NCBI RefSeq assembly: GCF_024614185.1 | Contig: NZ_JAHTLF010000013.1 | Coordinates: forward strand, 186,001 to 250,000 | DNA from: Nocardioides carbamazepini | Lineage (GTDB): Bacteria > Actinomycetota > Actinomycetes > Propionibacteriales > Nocardioidaceae | Reading direction: 5' to 3' | DNA length: 64,000 nt | Shown here: in pieces, positions 25,495 through 32,646 of the stretch | Layout of the letters: every line of letters starts with the position of its first letter | Position numbering within the stretch: position 1 is the first letter of the stretch | Notes under the pieces: model-generated | Seen by the model: the letters and a program-made list of their open reading frames with translations, nothing else | What the model was told of the DNA's origin: nothing | The model's database searches: none | Position numbers and translations under genes: made by a program

Positions 25495-26016
25495 TCAGGC
25501 CTCGATCCGGACCAGCACCTGCTCGAACTCGACGAGCTCGGCGTTGTCCACGCAGACCTCCACGACCGTGCCGGCGACACCCGCCCGGACCGTGTTCATC
25601 AGCTTCATCACCTCGACGATGCCGATGACGTCGTCGGCGCCGACCTGCTGGCCGACCTCGACGAACGGCGGGGCGTCCGGGCTGGGCGCGCGGTAGAAGA
25701 CGCCGGCGATCGGGGCCGCGACCGGCTCGCCGCGGCCCTCGGTGGCAGGCGCCGGAGTCGCGGCCGGTGCCGCGACGGCGTCCTGGGGTGCCGGAGTCGG
25801 GGCGACGGCCACAGCGGGGGCGACGGGAGGAGCTGCGACGACGACCGGGGCGGAGCTGGTGCCGCGCTCGACCTCGAGACGCAGGGGGCCGTCCTTGTAG
25901 ACGATCCGGGTCGGGAGGTCCGAGCCGTCGAGCATCGTCAGCAGCTCGACCACGGTGTCGAAGGTGAGCCCCTCGGAGGAGCCGCTGGAGGTGGTCTTGC
26001 CGGGGGCCTTGGCCAT
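25495..26016 (-). CDS. Biotin carboxyl carrier protein
   Basis: A 173-residue AccB-type carrier. The biotin attachment motif is EVMKLMN with Lys138, 35 residues from the C-terminus as usual. An N-terminal region (DTVVELLTMLDGSDLPTRIV) resembles AccB, and a proline/alanine linker of about 50 residues joins the two. The ATG at 26016 has GAAGGA seven bases upstream. It is the first gene of the nine-gene leftward operon and shuttles carboxybiotin between the biotin carboxylase and the 5S-like carboxyltransferase encoded behind it. Confidence 0.94.
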   Translation of the reverse strand: MAKAPGKTTSSGSSEGLTFDTVVELLTMLDGSDLPTRIVYKDGPLRLEVERGTSSAPVVVAAPPVAPAVAVAPTPAPQDAVAAPAATPAPATEGRGEPVAAPIAGVFYRAPSPDAPPFVEVGQQVGADDVIGIVEVMKLMNTVRAGVAGTVVEVCVDNAELVEFEQVLVRIEA

Positions 26017-26074
26017 CGTCTTGTCCTTCGTCTCAGCACTGCCGGACCGACCGGTCAGTGACATCTGTCACGCT

Positions 26075-26119
26075 AAGAGACAACATAGTGTCGTGTCAAG
26101 AGACACTATGTCGTCTCTT
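26075..26119. promoter_or_regulatory. Long near-perfect inverted repeat, operator of the carboxylase operon
   Basis: AAGAGACAACATAGTGTC (26075-26092) and GACACTATGTCGTCTCTT (26102-26119) are 18-base arms with one mismatch around a 9-base spacer. The site lies 59-103 bases before the biotin carrier gene and is far more AT-rich than the surroundings. AAGAGACA also recurs as a direct repeat. The size and symmetry suit a dimeric TetR-type repressor, perhaps two dimers. Confidence 0.75.
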
Positions 26120-26136
26120 GTGGGTGCGACCAGCCG

Positions 26137-26167
26137 GCGCGGGGACGGGACGAGCTCGCCCCCGCGC
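26137..26167 (-). terminator. GC-rich hairpin after the metallo-hydrolase gene
   Basis: GCGCGGGG (26137-26144) pairs with CCCCGCGC (26160-26167), extendable by two more pairs past a mismatch. It starts 17 bases after the stop of the leftward metallo-hydrolase gene and separates that operon from the carboxylase operon. Confidence 0.55.
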
Positions 26168-26183
26168 TGGTCCGCCGAGGGGG

Positions 26184-26978
26184 CTACTTCAGGTCGTACG
26201 TGTGGAACTGCCGGGCCAGCCGGTAGTGCCCGATGTCCTCGCTGGGCCGGTCGGGGTCGTCGCCGTACGCGCCGTCGGCGTAGTGCACCATCAGGGTCTT
26301 GCGCTGGAAGTCCTCCGGCATCGACAGCAGGTCCTCGACCGGCGAGTGCAGGTTGCGGATGTCGGCGCCGAGGGCATCGGTCGGACCGAACCAGGCGTCG
26401 TGCATGACCAGGTCGCAGTCGTCGAACCACGCCCACTTCTGCTTGTCGACGCCGGCGTCCGGCGCGTAGCCGAACTTCGTGCCGCCGAAGTCGAACTTGT
26501 ACTGCAGGCAGCGCGGGTGGTGGCGGGTCTCGGTGAACTCCACGGTGAAGCCGCCGAGATCCATGCCGTTCTCGATCGGCTGGGCGTCGAAGAACCAGTC
26601 GAAGTTGGCCAGGCCGCCGTCACCGCGAGCGGACTCCTCCAGCGAGGGCCGCAGGCTCGACCAGATGTCGCTCAGCAGCCACTGCGGGGCGTAGAGCTTG
26701 ATCGGGTTCTCCGTGACGTAGTACTGGAGGTAGGCCAGCTCCTCGAGCCCGTTCACGTGGTCGGCGTGCATGTGGGTGATGAAGATCTCCCGGTACTGCG
26801 TGTGCTCCACCTGCCGGGTGCCCTCGCGGTTGTTGGTCGCCAGCATCTTGGGCAGGTAGGGCGGACAGTCCAAGAAGACCTCGCGGCCGTCGATGTCCAT
26901 CAGGACGTGGGTGTTGAAGTGCCGGGTGGTGAAGGCGTCACCCACCCCGAGTGTGTAGAGGCTCACCTTGTCAGCCAT
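26184..26978 (-). CDS. Metallo-beta-lactamase-fold hydrolase
   Basis: A 264-residue MBL-fold protein of the RNase Z-like branch. The metal motif is HMHADH (69-74), with further ligands in TRHHPRC, a late Asp in YAPDAG and His in MHDAWFG. It could be a thioesterase, lactonase or phosphodiesterase. Position at the end of the leftward thiolase/DUF35/MaoC gene set suggests hydrolysis of a CoA ester or lactone in the pathway, but this is inference. The next gene upstream lies 33 bases away. Confidence 0.88.
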   Translation of the reverse strand: MADKVSLYTLGVGDAFTTRHFNTHVLMDIDGREVFLDCPPYLPKMLATNNREGTRQVEHTQYREIFITHMHADHVNGLEELAYLQYYVTENPIKLYAPQWLLSDIWSSLRPSLEESARGDGGLANFDWFFDAQPIENGMDLGGFTVEFTETRHHPRCLQYKFDFGGTKFGYAPDAGVDKQKWAWFDDCDLVMHDAWFGPTDALGADIRNLHSPVEDLLSMPEDFQRKTLMVHYADGAYGDDPDRPSEDIGHYRLARQFHTYDLK

Positions 26979-27011
26979 GTCCGGCTCCTGTCGTTGGGCG
27001 GGTTGCGGTGC

Positions 27012-27527
27012 TCACTCGGGCGGCACCAGATCCGTGACTGTCGATTCCACCGCATCGTGTCCGTCGCGGACCGGCAGCCCGGGCCGAACGCCGGCGACCC
27101 TGAAGAACGGCAGCACCCACTCCCCGACCTGCACAGGTACGACATCGCAGCGGTCGCCGACGCGGGGCCGGCGCCCCTCCGGGAGTACGTCGGTGAGCAG
27201 GTGGGTCAGCAGCGTGGCACCCTCCTCGAGCCGCACCAGGCCGACGTAGTAGGGCGTGACCGCGCCCCACGAGGCCTGGCCGGGACGATGCACCTCGGAG
27301 TGGGTCACCAGCTCGGCGCGTCCGGTCGCCTCGACGAACGACAGCTCGGCCGACCAACAGCGCACGCAGCGGGTGCGTGGATAGCCCTGAGCCGTGCCGC
27401 ACGCGCCGCACGTCTGGACGGTGAGCCGCCCCGCGCGCAGCGCGTCCCACCAGGGCCGGGACTCGGCCGTCGGCGTCGGCGGCGCGACGGAGAGGTCGGC
27501 GTAGGCCCGTTCGCCCCGCAGACTCAT
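27012..27527 (-). CDS. DUF35 OB-fold protein, partner of the Ltp2-like aldolase
   Basis: A 171-residue DUF35 protein. The zinc ribbon CGACGTAQGYPRTRCVRCW lies near residue 40, followed by an OB-fold (TGRAELVTHSEVHR, TPYYVGLVRLEEG). The start ATG overlaps the stop of the thiolase-like gene (ATGA), so the two proteins are probably made in equal amounts. In steroid side-chain degradation, the DUF35 domain of ChsH2 binds the thiolase-like aldolase Ltp2; this pair matches that arrangement. Confidence 0.88.
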   Translation of the reverse strand: MSLRGERAYADLSVAPPTPTAESRPWWDALRAGRLTVQTCGACGTAQGYPRTRCVRCWSAELSFVEATGRAELVTHSEVHRPGQASWGAVTPYYVGLVRLEEGATLLTHLLTDVLPEGRRPRVGDRCDVVPVQVGEWVLPFFRVAGVRPGLPVRDGHDAVESTVTDLVPPE

Positions 27528-28681
27528 GAGGTCCCTCCCAGCACGAGCGCGGCGGCCTCGCTGAGGGTCGCGCCGTTGCCGGTGACCATGCTCAGCCGGG
27601 GGTCCGGGATCTGCCGCTCCCCCGCCTCGCCGCGAAGCTGGCGAACCGCCTCGACGACATGGGACATCGGGCCGGCGAGGCCACACTGACTGAAGCCGAG
27701 CTGGCCACCGTGGGTGTTCATCGGGAAGTCGCCGGTCGGCGAGAAGTCGTGGTCGGCGAGCCAGGGCCCGAACTTGCCGGGCGCGACGACGCCGAGGTCC
27801 TCGATGGTGATGCCGACGACGATCGTGTAGCAGTCGTAGAGCTGGTAGTTGCCGAGGTCGGCGAGCCCGACCTCGGCCTGCGCCATGGCATGGGCCATGG
27901 CGTCCTTGAGCGGGCCGGTCGTGATCGCGGGCGCGCCGGAGAGAGCGCGGTGGGTCACCTTCTCCCCCGCGCCCAGCAGGTGGGCGCCGGCGCGGCCGAG
28001 GCCGCGCGCCCGCTCGGGCGAGACGACCACCAGGGCGCTGGCGCCGGCGGCCTCCATGACGGCCTCCAGCATGTGGATCGGCGCGCTGATCATCGGCGAG
28101 GCCAGCACGTCCTCGACGGTGATCGGCCTGCCGTGGAAGATCGCCGCCGGGTTGAGCTGCGCGTTGGCGCGGGACCGGACGGCGATCTCGGCGAGCTCCT
28201 CCGCCGTCGTGCCGTAGGTGTCCATGTGGGCCTGGGCGATCATGGCGTACGTCGTGTTGGCGCCGCTGGCACCGAAAGGGACGTCGTACTCGCGGATCGG
28301 CGCGCGATAGCTCGACCTCGGGAAGCCGGTCGCCGGTCGCGCGGCGCCACCCACGCAGAGCACCACCTCGCACATCCCGGCCCGGATGGCCGCCGCTGCC
28401 CGCCAGACCATGCCGGCGGCGCTGGCGCCGCCGAGGTCGACGACATTGGCCGCCGTCGGGCGCAGGCCGAGGTACTCCGCGACGGATGCGGGCACGTGCA
28501 TCGGGATCTCGCCGTACTGCTGGCCGACGAGGAGACCATCGACGTCCTCGGGTCCGAGCCCCGCGTCGGCCACCGCCAGGGCGGCGGCCTCGGCCATCAG
28601 GCCGAGGGAGCTCTCACCGGTGGTGGACCGTCGCGGGGTCAGCTCGCCGATGCCGACGATCGTGGCAAGGGGTGCTCTCAC
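27524..28681 (-). CDS. Thiolase-fold protein lacking thiolase cysteines, Ltp2-like aldolase candidate
   Basis: A 385-residue SCP2-thiolase-fold protein. The nucleophile loop reads DLGGASAAG, with Gly85 where thiolases have the reactive cysteine, and the C-terminal cysteine motif is TGNGAT. His324 (NTHGGQLG) is kept. LYDCYT (281-286) offers tyrosines like those used by the retro-aldolase Ltp2. It is therefore unlikely to be a thiolase and more likely cleaves a beta-hydroxyacyl-CoA by retro-aldol chemistry, or plays a structural role. It is followed by its DUF35 partner and preceded by a MaoC hydratase. Confidence 0.85.
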   Translation of the reverse strand: MRAPLATIVGIGELTPRRSTTGESSLGLMAEAAALAVADAGLGPEDVDGLLVGQQYGEIPMHVPASVAEYLGLRPTAANVVDLGGASAAGMVWRAAAAIRAGMCEVVLCVGGAARPATGFPRSSYRAPIREYDVPFGASGANTTYAMIAQAHMDTYGTTAEELAEIAVRSRANAQLNPAAIFHGRPITVEDVLASPMISAPIHMLEAVMEAAGASALVVVSPERARGLGRAGAHLLGAGEKVTHRALSGAPAITTGPLKDAMAHAMAQAEVGLADLGNYQLYDCYTIVVGITIEDLGVVAPGKFGPWLADHDFSPTGDFPMNTHGGQLGFSQCGLAGPMSHVVEAVRQLRGEAGERQIPDPRLSMVTGNGATLSEAAALVLGGTS

Positions 28682-28688
28682 GGGGGGC

Positions 28689-29192
28689 TCAGCCCTCGCT
28701 CGTCTCGGCCTCCGCAGCCGCGAGCAGCGACTTGCGGGGCGACATGTAGGTCAGCACCTCGCCCTCGAGCACGACCTGGCCGTCGGAGCGGGTCACGGTC
28801 TGCTTGAGCTTGGCGATCGGCTTGTCGTGGCGCACCTCGAGCACCTCGACTCGGGAGACGACCTCGTCGGGGATGTAGACCGGAGCGACGAAGCGCCAGC
28901 TGACCGAGAGGAACACGCTGCCCGGGCCGGGGATGTCCTGGGCGCCGACCTCGCTGATGGCGCCGATGATCAGGCCGCCGTGGGAGATCCGACCCTCGAA
29001 CATCGTCGAGTCCTCGATGAAGGCGTCGTCGAAGTGGAGCGGGTTGTAGTCGCCGCTGGCCTTCGCGAACGCGTCGACATCGTCCTGGGTGATGGTCCGG
29101 GTGCGCTCCGCGCTCTCGCCGACCACCAGCGGGCGGCCGAGGAAGGTGGTGTTCCAGACGGAGTTGTTCTCGTCGTAGGTGACGTCGGGCAT
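28689..29192 (-). CDS. MaoC-family enoyl-CoA hydratase
   Basis: A 167-residue hot-dog hydratase. The hydratase-2 motif runs from DDVDAFAKASGDYNPLHFDD to GRISHGGL and includes the catalytic Asp and His. It would add water to an enoyl-CoA. The ATG at 29192 has GAGGAG ten bases upstream. It lies seven bases ahead of the thiolase-like gene, so hydration would feed the aldolase-like step directly, as in the ChsH1-ChsH2-Ltp2 system. Confidence 0.9.
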   Translation of the reverse strand: MPDVTYDENNSVWNTTFLGRPLVVGESAERTRTITQDDVDAFAKASGDYNPLHFDDAFIEDSTMFEGRISHGGLIIGAISEVGAQDIPGPGSVFLSVSWRFVAPVYIPDEVVSRVEVLEVRHDKPIAKLKQTVTRSDGQVVLEGEVLTYMSPRKSLLAAAEAETSEG

Positions 29193-29234
29193 GGTGGCGC
29201 TTCTCCTCAATAGGGACTACGTGGGGAACTGCAG

Positions 29235-31229
29235 TCAGGACCGGACCGCGAATGCGGTGAACTGGTCCAGCGAACCGGGGTTCTGCATCGCGCCCGAGGT
29301 GGCGACGTCGGTGACGGCCGCACCCTCGAGGATCTTCTTCACCGGCACCTCGAGCCGCTTGCCGGTGAGATTGCGCGGCACGTCGCGGATCGCGAGCACC
29401 TCGTCGGGCAGATGGCGAGGTGAGAGCCTGGTCTTGATCGCGTCACGGATCCTCCCGAGCAGGTCCTCGTCCATCGAGGTGCCCTCGGTGAGCACGACGA
29501 AGAGCAGCAGCTTGCCGCCCTCGCCGGGGCTGCGCTCGGCGTGGACGACGAGGGCGTCCTCGACCCCCGGCATCGCGTCCAACAGCTCGTAGTACTCGGC
29601 CGTCCCGAGGCGCACCCCGTCCCGGTTGAGGGTGGCGTCGGAGCGGCCGTAGATCGCACACGAGCCGTCGGGCCAGAAGGTGATCCAGTCGCCGTGGCGC
29701 CACACCCCCGCGAAGTCGTCGAAGTAGGCGTCCCGGTAGCGCGCGTCGCCCTCGTCGCCCCAGAAGCCGACGGGCATGGAGGGCATCGGCTTGGTGATGA
29801 CAAGCTCACCCTGCTCTCCGACCAGCTCCGTGCCGTCCGGTGCGTAGGCGCTCACCGCCACTCCGGGGTAGGCCGAGGCCATCCGGCCGGTGCGGACGTC
29901 CTGGCTCGGGGAGTCGCCGACGAAGCCGGAGCAGATGTCGGTGCCGCCGGAGCCGGACATGAGGCGCACGTCGTCGGAGATCGACGCGCATGCCCAGGCC
30001 GCGAGGTCGCCGGGACACGCGGTGCCGGTGACGCCGAGCTGGAGGATCGCGGAGGTGTCGACCTGCTCGCGCGGCACGAAGCCGGCCTTGCGGCACAGCT
30101 GGAGGAAGCCGGGCGAGGTGCCGAAATGGGTGATGCCGGCGCGGTCGGCGATCCGCCACAGCGCGCCCACGTCGGGAGCGGTCGGGTTGACGTCGCTGGT
30201 GACCACCGTGGCGCCGAGCCCGAGTCCCGACACCACGAGGTTCCACATCATCCAGCCGGTGGTGGTCTGCCAGAAGACCCGGTCGCGGCTGTGTACGTCG
30301 TGCGCGAACGACAGCGACTTGAGATGCTCCAGGGTGATGCCGCCGTGGCCGTGCATGATCGCCTTGGGCAGGCCGGTCGTGCCGGAGGAGAAGAGGATGT
30401 AGAGCGGGTGGTCGAACGACACCCGCTCGGTCGTCGGCTCGGTGGGACTCGCGGTGAGCTCGGCCCACGTCTGGGTGGCACCCTCGACGGCCGGCGCGCC
30501 GGAGAGGTAGGGCAGCACGACCAGGTGGCCGACCGAGGGCAGCGACGCCACGATGGACGCGACCTCCTCGTGACGGGCGACGGCCTTCGCGCCGTACCGG
30601 TAGCCGTCGATCGCGACGACGACCTTCGGCTCGATCTGGCGCCAGCGGTCGATCACGCTCTGCACGCCGAACTCCGGCGCGCAGGAGGTGAAGACGGCGC
30701 CGAGGCCGGCGGTGGCGACGAGCAGCGCGACGGTCTCGGGGATGTTGGGGAGGTAGGCGGCGACGCGGTCACCACGGCCGACGCCGGCCGCGCGCAGGCC
30801 TGCCTGGATCCGGCCGACGAGGTCGCGCAGCCCGGCAGCGGTCAGCGTCGTGTCCGGGCGGCTGTCGGAGTAGCCGAGGAGCGCGGGGTCGCCGTCGGCG
30901 AGGCCCGGCATCGCGAGCATCCACTCGGCGTAGTTGAGCTCCGCACCCGGGAACCACCGCGGCTTGAAGACCTGGTCGCGCTGCTCAGGGCGCAGCGCCA
31001 CGTGACCGACGCCCGGCAGGCCCCCCCAGTCCCACAACCGCGACCAGAACACGTCGTGCTGTTCGATCGACCAGGCCAGGAAGGCGTCGTAGTCGTCGAA
31101 GGAGAGGTCGTGGTCCCTGGTGAGCCGGGCCAGGAAGCCCTCGAGCGCGGTGGGACGACGACGGTCGGCCGGCGTCCACAGCACCTCGGAGGGCACCTGG
31201 TCCTGGTCGGGCGCGGCAGTGAGGGTCAC
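29235..31229 (-). CDS. Acetoacetate-CoA ligase
   Basis: A 664-residue adenylate-forming enzyme of the length typical for acetoacetyl-CoA synthetases. The extended N-terminus (VLWTPADRR, then LTRDHDLSFDDYDAFLAWSI) is family-specific. The AMP-binding loop is LFSSGTTGLPKAIMHGHGG, WMMWN and GSGGTDICSGF line the acyl site and the C-terminal lysine loop is NLTGKRLEVPVKK. It would activate acetoacetate or a related 3-keto acid to its CoA ester. The thiolase gene lies 63 bases upstream in the same direction. Confidence 0.93.
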   Translation of the reverse strand: MTLTAAPDQDQVPSEVLWTPADRRRPTALEGFLARLTRDHDLSFDDYDAFLAWSIEQHDVFWSRLWDWGGLPGVGHVALRPEQRDQVFKPRWFPGAELNYAEWMLAMPGLADGDPALLGYSDSRPDTTLTAAGLRDLVGRIQAGLRAAGVGRGDRVAAYLPNIPETVALLVATAGLGAVFTSCAPEFGVQSVIDRWRQIEPKVVVAIDGYRYGAKAVARHEEVASIVASLPSVGHLVVLPYLSGAPAVEGATQTWAELTASPTEPTTERVSFDHPLYILFSSGTTGLPKAIMHGHGGITLEHLKSLSFAHDVHSRDRVFWQTTTGWMMWNLVVSGLGLGATVVTSDVNPTAPDVGALWRIADRAGITHFGTSPGFLQLCRKAGFVPREQVDTSAILQLGVTGTACPGDLAAWACASISDDVRLMSGSGGTDICSGFVGDSPSQDVRTGRMASAYPGVAVSAYAPDGTELVGEQGELVITKPMPSMPVGFWGDEGDARYRDAYFDDFAGVWRHGDWITFWPDGSCAIYGRSDATLNRDGVRLGTAEYYELLDAMPGVEDALVVHAERSPGEGGKLLLFVVLTEGTSMDEDLLGRIRDAIKTRLSPRHLPDEVLAIRDVPRNLTGKRLEVPVKKILEGAAVTDVATSGAMQNPGSLDQFTAFAVRS

Positions 31230-31292
31230 AGCAGGAGGCTCCTGGTTCGGCAGAGGGTCGGGCAGAGGGGCGAGAGGGTGCCGGCGTGGGGC

Positions 31293-32546
31293 CTAGACAC
31301 GCTCGATGACGATGGCCATGCCCTGACCACCGGCGACACACATCGTGGCCAGGCCCGTCGACTGGTCGCGGGCTTCGAGGGAGTGCAGGAGGGTGGTCAC
31401 CAGGCGGGTGCCGGTCATGGCGAACGGGTGGCCGATGGCGATCGAGCCGCCCTGCACGTTGAGCCTGTCGTCGGGCACGCCGAGATCGGCGGCGCACGGG
31501 ATCGCCTGCGCCGCGAAGGCCTCGTTGAGCTCGACCAGGTCGATGTCGCCGATGCTCATGCCGGCGCGACGCATCGCCTGGCGGGACGCCTCGACCGGCG
31601 CCAGGCCCATGATCTCGGGCGAGAGGGCGCTGACGCCGCCGGCGACGATGCGGGCCCGCGGCCTGATGCCGAGCTCGAGAGCGCGCGACTCGCGCATGAC
31701 GATGATCGAGGCGGCGCCGTCGTTGAGCGGGCAGGCGTTGCCGGCGGTGACGGTGCCGCCGTCCTCGGCGGGGCGGAACACGGGCTGGAGCGCCGCGAGC
31801 CTCTCGATCGTCGAGCCGGCCCGGGGCGACTCGTCCTCGCTGATCCACTCGCCCGCCGCGTTGCGGACCGGGGTGATGTCGGTCTTGAAGAAGCCGGCCG
31901 CGATGGCCGCCTCGGCCTTGTGCTGGCTGTGCAGGGCGAACTCGTCCTGTGCCCGCCGCGAGATCCCGCGCAGCCCGGCGACGTTCTCGGCGGTACGGCC
32001 CATCTCCATGTAGACGTAGGGCAGCTCGCCACGCTCGCGCGGGTCGCTCCAGGGCTCGCCCGCCTCCTCGCGGGCCCGGGCCCGCTCGTCGGCCTCGTCG
32101 AAGCCGTGGTGCTTCCACGAGCCGCCGACCAGCGCCTGCGCGTCGGCGGGGAGGTAGTCACTGGTGCCACGGCGGTGCCGGCTCTCGAGCTCGAGGCCGC
32201 CCGTGACGAACACGTCGCCCTCGCCGGCCATGATCGCGTGATGCGCGGTGCGCAGTGCCTGGATCGAGGCCGAGCAGTAGCGGGTGATCGTCATGCCCGG
32301 CACCGTGTCGAGGCCCAGCTGGACGGCGATGACCCGGCTGATGTTGCTGCCGTGCTCGCCGCCGGGCTGGCCGCAGCCGAGGACGAGGTCGTCGATGGTG
32401 TGCGGGTCGAGCTCGGGCACCTGCGCCAGAGCCGCCTCGACGACCTGGCGCCCGAGATCCTCGGGACGGGTCCCGGCGAAGGCTCCCTTGTAGGCGCGCC
32501 CCATGGGCGAGCGCGCCGCGGCGACGATCACGGCACGGTCCGACAT
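31293..32546 (-). CDS. Acetyl-CoA acyltransferase (thiolase)
   Basis: A 417-residue canonical thiolase. The nucleophile is in TRYCSASIQALR, the histidine in IGHPFAMTGTR and the second cysteine in CVAGGQGMA. It would cleave acetoacetyl-CoA or a longer 3-ketoacyl-CoA, which fits the acetoacetate-CoA ligase encoded next. It is the first gene after the regulatory gap that contains an inverted repeat related to the site at 26075-26119. Confidence 0.94.
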   Translation of the reverse strand: MSDRAVIVAAARSPMGRAYKGAFAGTRPEDLGRQVVEAALAQVPELDPHTIDDLVLGCGQPGGEHGSNISRVIAVQLGLDTVPGMTITRYCSASIQALRTAHHAIMAGEGDVFVTGGLELESRHRRGTSDYLPADAQALVGGSWKHHGFDEADERARAREEAGEPWSDPRERGELPYVYMEMGRTAENVAGLRGISRRAQDEFALHSQHKAEAAIAAGFFKTDITPVRNAAGEWISEDESPRAGSTIERLAALQPVFRPAEDGGTVTAGNACPLNDGAASIIVMRESRALELGIRPRARIVAGGVSALSPEIMGLAPVEASRQAMRRAGMSIGDIDLVELNEAFAAQAIPCAADLGVPDDRLNVQGGSIAIGHPFAMTGTRLVTTLLHSLEARDQSTGLATMCVAGGQGMAIVIERV

Positions 32547-32585
32547 GACCCCTCCTCGCTGACGTGACGGGTGTCACGCATCTCG

Positions 32586-32622
32586 GTCAACATAGTGACG
32601 ACTCAATCGTCGATGTGTCAAC
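32586..32622. promoter_or_regulatory. Imperfect inverted repeat before the thiolase gene, related to the 26075 site
   Basis: GTCAACATAGTGACGA (32586-32601) faces TCGTCGATGTGTCAAC (32607-32622), with 11 of 16 positions symmetric. Its CAACATAGTG (32588-32597) is identical to 26081-26090. Each site lies 40-105 bases ahead of the first gene of a leftward CoA-chemistry unit, so one regulator may act on both. Confidence 0.6.
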
Positions 32623-32646
32623 GCTTACTTCGGGACCGCCCGTCCC

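Noticed and set aside
22820-25696. A 958-codon plus-strand frame and an 813-codon minus-strand frame (22389-24830) in the carboxylase operon
   Set aside because: Both are shadows: the minus frame matches a protein only in its last 124 codons (the DUF35 gene), and the plus frame is repetitive with no recognisable domain.
29541-32567. A 1008-codon open frame on the plus strand opposite the ligase and thiolase genes
   Set aside because: It is antisense to two well-recognised enzymes, consists of low-complexity Arg/Gly/Ala/His-rich sequence and has no motif; long antisense frames are expected at this GC.
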